NCBI GenBank assembly: GCA_049965455.1
Contig: JBMFWH010000075.1
Location: forward strand, 1 to 5,042
Direction: 5' to 3'
Length of the DNA: 5,042 nt
Source of the DNA: JAVRLB01 sp049965455
Lineage (GTDB): Archaea > Thermoplasmatota > Thermoplasmata > Thermoplasmatales > ARK-15
Both the position numbers and the translations under genes were made by a program. Shown here in pieces: positions 1 through 5,042 of this stretch. Numbering within the stretch: position 1 is the first letter of the stretch; each line of letters starts with the position of its first letter. The notes below the pieces were generated by a model. That model worked only from the letters and a program-made list of their open reading frames with translations, ran no database searches and was not told where the DNA came from.

Positions 1-1800
1 AACTTTAAAGTAAGCGATGTTTTTGAAAAGGATTTAACTGGCAAGCATTTGCCGATTGATACAAAATACTTCAAGGATTTAGAGCTTGAAATTTTGAACC
101 AATTTGATGACTTGGATAAATCATTAGATGGCTGGCTGATAAAGAGCGAAAACTACCAGGCGCTAAACACAATTCTGCCGAAATTTAAAGAAAAAGTGCA
201 GACAATCTATATTGATCCGCCTTACAATACAGGAAACGACGGTTTTCTTTATAAAGACAGTTATCAAAGTTCATCGTGGCTTACGTTTATCCATAATAGA
301 CTTGAAATATCCAAAAGACTTCTTAGAAGAGATGGAGTTATTTTTGTTAGCATAGCGAATAATGCTAATTACTACAAAGAATCTTACAAGTTGAGCTTAA
401 TTTTAGACAGTTTGTTTAATAAACGGTTTGCAGATTTAATCTGGAAAAGAAGAAGTGCAAGCGGTAGTTATGTTATATCAGATATTACTGAAATTCACGA
501 ATACATCTTATGTTGGGGAAGCGAAGAAGCTTACATACATAAAAACATCATAGGATACGATAAGCTAAAAGATTATAAATACAAAGATGAACAAGGTATC
601 TTTAAATGGCACGATTTAGTAATTCATCAATATACAAAAGAGGAAAGGCCAAATCTGTATTACGGTGTTGTGTATAACTTTAAAGAAAACAAATTAGACT
701 TTGATAAAGACCCTATAACCGTAGATACTTCAAAAGAGATAGTTATCTATCCCTCTATCGATGGGAAATCAGTTTTTACAATGACGAAAAAAAGTATGAA
801 AGAAGTTTATGAAAGAGGTGTTATAGGAGTAGCAAAAGAAAGTGATAAATACAAAATTAAAATTAAGAAATACTTGGAAGACAACAGAGGTATAATAATA
901 GGAGATCCATTAAAGAGTATTTTAGATGAAAACAAGTGGAAACATAAAATTGGGGGAACAGACGAAGCAACAAAAGAAGTAAAAAACCTTTTTAACGACT
1001 CAAAATTTAATACTGCAAAACCAACCAACTTAATAGAGCTTCTTATGTATGCATCAACATTAAAAAACACTTTAATTCTCGACTTTTTTACTGGTTCTGG
1101 AACTACTGCTCATGCAGTTATGAAACTCAACAAAGAAGATGGTGGAAAAAGAAAATTTATTCTTGTAGAAATGGCATATTATTTTGACACAGTTATTATT
1201 CCAAGAATTAAGAAAGTTGCTTATTCGTTTAACTGGAAAGAAGGAAAACCGCAGGATACAGATGGAACTGGTATATTCCTTAAATACCATACCTTAGAAC
1301 AATACGAAGATTCATTAGAAAACATTGAGTTTGAAAAGCAAAATGAGTTATCATTTGAATTACCAGATTATTTTGTTAAATACATGCTTGAATGGGAAAC
1401 AAAAAACAGCAATACTTTTCTTAATCTTGAGAGCCTTAAAAACCCATTTAACTACAAACTAAAAATTATAGAAAATTATCAGCAGAAAGAAGTAAAAACC
1501 GATGTAATAGAGACCTTTAATTACTTACTTGGATTAAACGTTAGTAGATACAAAGTTTTAGAAGACAATGGCAAAAAGTATGTTTTTGTTTTTGGAAAGA
1601 AAAGTGAGAAGAACGTTGCCGTCGTTTGGAGAAGCATAGAAAGTATTGATTTAGAAAAAGATAAAGAAATCATAGAAAACAACATAAAAGACTTCAACCC
1701 TGATGAGATTTACATCAATGGAGATGCTATTGTTAAAGGTTTTAAAGTAATAGAATCTTTACTAAGAACATTGATGTTTGATAGGATGGAAGCAAAATGA
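1..1800 (+). CDS. mod: Type III restriction-modification DNA methyltransferase (Mod), 5'-partial
   Basis: The reading frame is open from base 1 (first residues NFKVSDVFEKDLTGKH) and ends in TGA at 1798-1800, giving 599 visible codons; the start lies upstream. The TTG at 49 is not a credible start: it has no correctly spaced Shine-Dalgarno, and family-like sequence continues 5' of it. Motif IV DPPY is at 214-225 inside IYIDPPYNTG, and the AdoMet-binding motif I FTGSG is at 1087-1101. This IV-before-I order marks a beta-class amino-methyltransferase, expected to make N6-methyladenine. The stretch between them, roughly 430-1000, should be the target recognition domain; NTAKPTNLIELL near 1009-1044 resembles motif X, and FILVEMA near 1156-1176 resembles motif II. 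The C-terminal part (about 1290-1797), with ETFNYLLGL and EIYINGD, is typical of the long Mod proteins paired with Res. By family knowledge it supplies sequence recognition to the complex as well as methylation. Other Type III-like or solitary methylases are less likely given the adjacent res. Target sequence cannot be read from the DNA. Confidence 0.93.
   Translation, partial: NFKVSDVFEKDLTGKHLPIDTKYFKDLELEILNQFDDLDKSLDGWLIKSENYQALNTILPKFKEKVQTIYIDPPYNTGNDGFLYKDSYQSSSWLTFIHNRLEISKRLLRRDGVIFVSIANNANYYKESYKLSLILDSLFNKRFADLIWKRRSASGSYVISDITEIHEYILCWGSEEAYIHKNIIGYDKLKDYKYKDEQGIFKWHDLVIHQYTKEERPNLYYGVVYNFKENKLDFDKDPITVDTSKEIVIYPSIDGKSVFTMTKKSMKEVYERGVIGVAKESDKYKIKIKKYLEDNRGIIIGDPLKSILDENKWKHKIGGTDEATKEVKNLFNDSKFNTAKPTNLIELLMYASTLKNTLILDFFTGSGTTAHAVMKLNKEDGGKRKFILVEMAYYFDTVIIPRIKKVAYSFNWKEGKPQDTDGTGIFLKYHTLEQYEDSLENIEFEKQNELSFELPDYFVKYMLEWETKNSNTFLNLESLKNPFNYKLKIIENYQQKEVKTDVIETFNYLLGLNVSRYKVLEDNGKKYVFVFGKKSEKNVAVVWRSIESIDLEKDKEIIENNIKDFNPDEIYINGDAIVKGFKVIESLLRTLMFDRMEAK
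1783..1790 (+). promoter_or_regulatory. Probable ribosome binding site for res, inside the mod 3' end
   Basis: AGGATGGA ends six bases before the ATG at 1797. Its AGGA core is ten bases from the start codon and the GGA is six, so it is a modest Shine-Dalgarno. It lies within the last codons of mod, and the start codon overlaps the mod stop as ATGA. Ribosomes ending mod could therefore re-initiate on res, which would keep Res production tied to Mod. The site supports ATG 1797 as the res start; coupling itself is inferred. Confidence 0.45.
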
Positions 1801-4800
1801 AACTTGAAAAAAATTTAATATTAAATAAATACTTTCTTAATCTCTTTGGTTTTGATGATTTCAACAAACTAAGAAAAAAGCTAAACCAAGAAGGCTATGA
1901 TTCAAGCGGAAGAAGTTATTTTGTAGATGTATTAATAGGTTTAAAACCTGAACAGAGAGAAACACTTTTGAGATACGACGAAACAATAAAAGAGTATGTA
2001 GAAAAGTTAGGACAAAAAAGAAGTCAGCCAAACTTTACTCTTAAATATTTTCAATATTTAGCAGTCTTATTTACAGAAATATTTTTAGACAAATACTACA
2101 ACGATAGACAAGGATTTTTAAACGAATTAAACCTATTTTTAGAAGAGTTTAACAGAAGAAACAATACAGAGATATCTCCTTTCACAGATGAAGACCTTAA
2201 AAAACTTGCATTTTGGATGGCAACAGGGAGCGGAAAAACCATTATAATGCATATTAATTATTTGCAAGCATTGAAATATTCCGACAAATGGGATAACATT
2301 ATTTTAATCACTCCAAACGAAGGTTTATCAAAACAACATTACGAAGAATTAAGATTAAGTGGTATTCCTTGCAAGCTATATGATGGAAATATCAACAATA
2401 TTAAAACAGAAAATAGAGAAATCTTAGTAATAGATATTCACAAACTAACAAAAGAAAAAAAAGGAGAAGGTGTAAGTGTAGATATTTCTTGGCTTGATGG
2501 TAAAAACTTAGTTTTCATAGACGAAGGACATAAAGGGCAGGCATCGGAAGAACAAAAATGGAAAAAGATAAGAGAAGAGGTAGGTAAAAACGGATTTTTG
2601 TTTGAATACTCGGCAACATTCGGACAGATTATAGGAAAAAACGAAGATTTGCTTGAAGAGTATGCTAAAGCAATCATATTTGATTACTCTTACAAATACT
2701 TCTATACAGATGGTTATGGAAAGGATTTCTATGTTTACAACATTAAGGCAGAAAAAAGAGGAAACAAAGAGGTTTATTCGGAAGAACAAGAAAATCTATT
2801 ACTTACAGCAGGATTATTATCTTTCTATGAACAGCTTGAAATCTTTGAAACACACAAAGAAGATTTAAGAAAATACAACATAGAAAAACCTCTATGGATT
2901 TTTGTTGGTAGTAAAGTTGCAGGCAACGGAATTAACTCTGATGTTGTTAGAGTGATTAAATCCTTAGACAAAATAACAAAAGATGAAGAATATTTAAAAG
3001 AAAATGTTAGAAAGATTCTAGAGGAAAAATCTGGGCTTATTGACAAGGAAGGAAACGATATTTTTAGTGGGAAGTTTGAGTTTATAAAGAATCAAGATAT
3101 TGATACACTTACGGAAAATATTTACCAAAAAGTATTCGGTGGAAAAGGAACATTGGAGCTTTATGAGATAAAAAAGGCAGCAGGAGAAATAGGACTTAAA
3201 ACTTCTACTGCAGAAAAGTATTTTGGAGTTATTAATGTAGGAGATGTTAGCTCACTTAAAAAATTAATTTTAGAATCAAAGATTGAAGTAAAACAAGACC
3301 ATCTAAGGCAATCTTTATTTTTTGAGATTAACAAAAGTAATTCTCCTGTAAACATTCTAATTGGTTCAAAGAAGTTCATGGAAGGTTGGAACTCGTGGAG
3401 AGTTTCAATAATGGGATTAATCAACATGGGAAAAGGAGAAGGGGCACAAATCATACAGCTTTTTGGAAGAGGAGTAAGACTTAAAGGAAATAACTACTCT
3501 TTAAAAAGAGAGGAAAATCCTACTTATATAATAAAAGCACTCCAAACTCTTTCCATTTTTGGTTTAAATGCAGACTACATTAACACATACTTATTAACAA
3601 TGGAGCAAGAAGGAGTAGATGATTACGAAGAAATAGCAATTACAATCAGATTTAATAATCCTGAGAAATGGGAAAATCAAATTTATACAATAGAAACAAA
3701 AGAAGATTTTGATTTTCTAAACTATCCTAAAAGATTAAAAAAAGACAATGATATTTTAAAGAATGTTAAAATTGATTTAAGACCAGGGATTACTTTAGCG
3801 CACGGATTGAAAGTTGAAAATACCAATGTAACAACAGATAGACCAATAAAAATCCCGGAAGAATATTTTAATTTTATTGATTGGAACTCTATATATTCTG
3901 AAATTATAAGTTATAAAATTGCAAAAGGTATGTATAACTTGATCATAGACACTGATGTAATAAAAGAAATAGTAACATCAAACGCATATAAAATATTTCT
4001 AAGTGAATCGGAAGGAATAAGTATTGAGGATAACGATGAAAGATTTCTTATAAAAATAAAATCCTTTAAAGGGATAAGAAGGCTACATGATATTATTTTG
4101 ATGATTTTGAAAGATTACATTCAAAGATTTTACAAAAGAGAAGAGAAAAAAGAGATTATGAATCATTTAAAAGTAGAACCACTAACAATTGACAATCATT
4201 CTTCTATGTATCCTGGGAACAGTAAGATTATCCTTAAAATTCCTAAAAAGATGGAGAATGAGATTAAAGAAGTTATGAACCAGCTTCAAGAATACGTAAA
4301 ACAAAATAGCTTGCCACAAACATGGAAAACTTGGGATTCGTTTATCATTCATTTTGACAATCATTTATATATTCCTCTAATAATCTGGAAGGAAAATAAA
4401 GAAAAAATAAAATCGGTACCAACTAAACTAAACGAAGGAGAAACTAAATTTTTAAAAGATTTTAAAAACTTCTTAAATAGTAATAACAGTCTATTTAAAA
4501 ATAATGATATATTCCTACTTAGAAATCTCTCGAGAAAGGGTGTAGGATTTTTTATTAACTCAGGTTTTTACCCTGACTTTATCATCTGGATTAAAAAAGA
4601 CAATAAACAACATATAATTTTCGTAGATCCAAAAGGAATTAGAAACCTTGGTAACTTCAACGATGATAAGATTCAACTATGTACCAGTTATATTAAAGAA
4701 ATAGAGGAAAGGATAAATGAAGAAGCAAGAAATAAAGGTATAACAGTTGATTTTCAATTGGATGCATTTATTATTTCTACATCTTCTTACGACGATATAG

Positions 4801-4928
4801 TAAAAATATTTGGTGAAGGTAACCATGAGAAGATAGATTTTGAAAATCACAATATATTCTTTCAGGAAGATAGGGATTATATCAAGAAAATTTTAGAAAA
4901 AGTAGGAGTTGCCAACCACACACTATGA
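1797..4928 (+). CDS. res: Type III restriction endonuclease subunit (Res), helicase-nuclease
   Basis: Complete 1043-residue protein. The N-terminal region includes LKYFQYLAVLFTEIFLDKYY (82-101), typical of this Res group. RecA-like domain 1 carries Walker A MATGSGKT (141-148), Walker B DEGH (242-245) and motif III SAT (272-274). RecA-like domain 2 begins near WIFVGSK (367-373), carries a charged insert (about 385-515), then a motif V-like GSKKFMEGWNSW (523-534) and motif VI QLFGRGVR (554-561). A long middle region follows, then a C-terminal PD-(D/E)xK-type nuclease: PD at 926-927 and DPK at 944-946, with Glu882 a possible helix-1 acidic residue. In the family, Res uses ATP to move along DNA after Mod finds its site, and then cuts DNA at a distance; it needs Mod for recognition. 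The start overlaps the mod stop by four bases. All visible catalytic motifs are intact, so there is no sign of decay. Length is slightly above the roughly 970 aa of EcoP1I/EcoP15I Res. Acts in the cytoplasm against unmodified foreign DNA. Alternative: helicase-nuclease of a Type III-like variant. Confidence 0.93.
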   Translation: MKLEKNLILNKYFLNLFGFDDFNKLRKKLNQEGYDSSGRSYFVDVLIGLKPEQRETLLRYDETIKEYVEKLGQKRSQPNFTLKYFQYLAVLFTEIFLDKYYNDRQGFLNELNLFLEEFNRRNNTEISPFTDEDLKKLAFWMATGSGKTIIMHINYLQALKYSDKWDNIILITPNEGLSKQHYEELRLSGIPCKLYDGNINNIKTENREILVIDIHKLTKEKKGEGVSVDISWLDGKNLVFIDEGHKGQASEEQKWKKIREEVGKNGFLFEYSATFGQIIGKNEDLLEEYAKAIIFDYSYKYFYTDGYGKDFYVYNIKAEKRGNKEVYSEEQENLLLTAGLLSFYEQLEIFETHKEDLRKYNIEKPLWIFVGSKVAGNGINSDVVRVIKSLDKITKDEEYLKENVRKILEEKSGLIDKEGNDIFSGKFEFIKNQDIDTLTENIYQKVFGGKGTLELYEIKKAAGEIGLKTSTAEKYFGVINVGDVSSLKKLILESKIEVKQDHLRQSLFFEINKSNSPVNILIGSKKFMEGWNSWRVSIMGLINMGKGEGAQIIQLFGRGVRLKGNNYSLKREENPTYIIKALQTLSIFGLNADYINTYLLTMEQEGVDDYEEIAITIRFNNPEKWENQIYTIETKEDFDFLNYPKRLKKDNDILKNVKIDLRPGITLAHGLKVENTNVTTDRPIKIPEEYFNFIDWNSIYSEIISYKIAKGMYNLIIDTDVIKEIVTSNAYKIFLSESEGISIEDNDERFLIKIKSFKGIRRLHDIILMILKDYIQRFYKREEKKEIMNHLKVEPLTIDNHSSMYPGNSKIILKIPKKMENEIKEVMNQLQEYVKQNSLPQTWKTWDSFIIHFDNHLYIPLIIWKENKEKIKSVPTKLNEGETKFLKDFKNFLNSNNSLFKNNDIFLLRNLSRKGVGFFINSGFYPDFIIWIKKDNKQHIIFVDPKGIRNLGNFNDDKIQLCTSYIKEIEERINEEARNKGITVDFQLDAFIISTSSYDDIVKIFGEGNHEKIDFENHNIFFQEDRDYIKKILEKVGVANHTL

Positions 4929-5005
4929 CGAAAGGCTTGAGTAAAGTAAATAGTTTTTTATTTCTTTTGGAAAAACTGTTATATGAATTGAGAAGTATTA
5001 GATGA
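4925..5005 (+). CDS. Possible 26-residue ORF overlapping the res stop
   Basis: The ATG at 4925-4927 overlaps the res TGA as ATGA, the same arrangement as mod/res. The frame runs to TGA at 5003-5005 and encodes a Leu/Lys-rich peptide beginning MTKGLSKVNSFLFLLEKL. The middle could form an amphipathic helix. The nearest Shine-Dalgarno-like AGGAG (4904-4908) is 16 bases upstream, too far for ordinary initiation, so translation would depend on coupling from res. I do not recognise the peptide. It may be a chance ORF, the remnant of a longer gene, or a real small protein; chance is most likely at this length. Confidence 0.2.
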   Translation: MTKGLSKVNSFLFLLEKLLYELRSIR

Positions 5006-5023
5006 GATATGAGGGCATAAAAT

Positions 5024-5028
5024 AGGAG
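5024..5028 (+). promoter_or_regulatory. Ribosome binding site for the downstream gene
   Basis: AGGAG sits six bases before the ATG at 5035, which is a strong Shine-Dalgarno at good spacing and better than the one before res. It lies in the 106-base gap after res and sets the likely start of the next gene. No clear promoter or terminator separates this gene from res, so they may share a transcript. Confidence 0.6.
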
Positions 5029-5034
5029 CAAATT

Positions 5035-5042
5035 ATGAAGGC
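5035..5042 (+). CDS. Start of a downstream gene, 3'-partial
   Basis: ATG AAG GC at the window edge, preceded by AGGAG at optimal spacing, looks like the first codons of another gene on the same strand. Only Met-Lys and an incomplete third codon are visible, so nothing can be said of its product. The case rests on the ribosome binding site and on position after res. Without a visible terminator it could be a further member of the restriction-modification operon or simply the next chromosomal gene. Confidence 0.5.

Noticed and set aside
49..51. TTG at 49 as the start of mod
   Set aside because: The frame is open to base 1 and upstream residues look like the family. The only AAGGA nearby (28-32) is 16 bases away, too far to serve this codon.
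807..1290. Minus-strand ORFs of 87 and 72 codons inside mod
   Set aside because: They are antisense to strongly family-like Mod sequence, carry Ser/Phe-rich composition expected from the reverse of Lys/Glu-rich coding DNA, and have no recognisable domain.
2438..3454. Several minus-strand ORFs and one plus-strand ORF (2653-2868) inside res
   Set aside because: All lie within intact helicase coding sequence. Their composition is that of shadow frames and none shows a motif.
4182..4364. Minus-strand 60-codon ORF in the 3' half of res
   Set aside because: It is short, lies antisense to the intact res frame, and has no recognisable domain.
1..4928. A novel multi-gene defence system such as BREX or DISARM in place of Type III
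   Set aside because: The two genes match Mod and Res in domain order, motifs and adjacency. None of the other genes those systems need is visible here.
4946..4964. Possible terminator: T6 run with flanking AAATA and TATTT
   Set aside because: The stem would be five A-T pairs with no G-C and the T run would sit in the loop, not after the stem. It does not look like an intrinsic terminator.
5002..5025. Seven-codon ORF beginning ATG AGA TAT
   Set aside because: Too short to support, and it ends before the strong AGGAG that clearly serves the ATG at 5035.
4929..5034. Promoter for the downstream gene in the gap after res
   Set aside because: TTGGAA, TTGAGA and TTGAGT were checked as -35 candidates, but no acceptable -10 sequence follows any of them at about 17 bases.
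1..5042. CRISPR arrays, tRNA or rRNA genes, insertion-sequence ends, long repeats
   Set aside because: Almost all of the window is coding sequence in two intact frames. I saw no spaced direct repeats, cloverleaf sequence or transposase motifs, but short repeats could escape reading by eye.

Overview
The window holds most of a restriction-modification operon that reads as Type III. All supported genes are on the + strand and leave almost no gap. The DNA is very AT-rich; hand counts of single 60-base lines run from about 13% to 47% G+C, mostly 20-35%. Arginine is written almost entirely as AGA, and the proteins are rich in Lys, Glu, Ile and Asn. This fits a low-GC bacterium, perhaps a thermophile (such compositions occur in Aquificota and some Firmicutes), but nothing here fixes the taxon.

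Layout. Bases 1-1800 are the 3' part of a mod gene, an adenine-specific DNA methyltransferase of the beta class (DPPY motif first, FxGxG motif later). Its N-terminus lies outside the window. Bases 1797-4928 are a complete res gene of 1043 aa: a superfamily 2 helicase/translocase (Walker A, DEGH, SAT and QLFGRGVR motifs) with a C-terminal PD...DPK nuclease. The two genes overlap by four bases (ATGA), so they are probably translationally coupled. Bases 4929-5042 hold a doubtful 26-codon ORF that again overlaps the res stop by ATGA, and then a well-placed AGGAG and ATG at 5035 that should be the first codons of the next gene. No terminator or convincing promoter was seen in that interval.

How it works together. 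In characterised Type III systems (EcoP1I, EcoP15I), Mod recognises a short asymmetric site and methylates adenine on one strand. Res joins Mod, hydrolyses ATP to move along DNA, and cuts to one side of the site. The gene pair here has every motif expected for that division of labour. I see no new type of system inside the window. The points worth following are the mod sequence just after its catalytic motif, a composition shift near the 5' end of mod, the aspartate variant of the nuclease motif, the insert in the helicase, and what is encoded beyond 5035.
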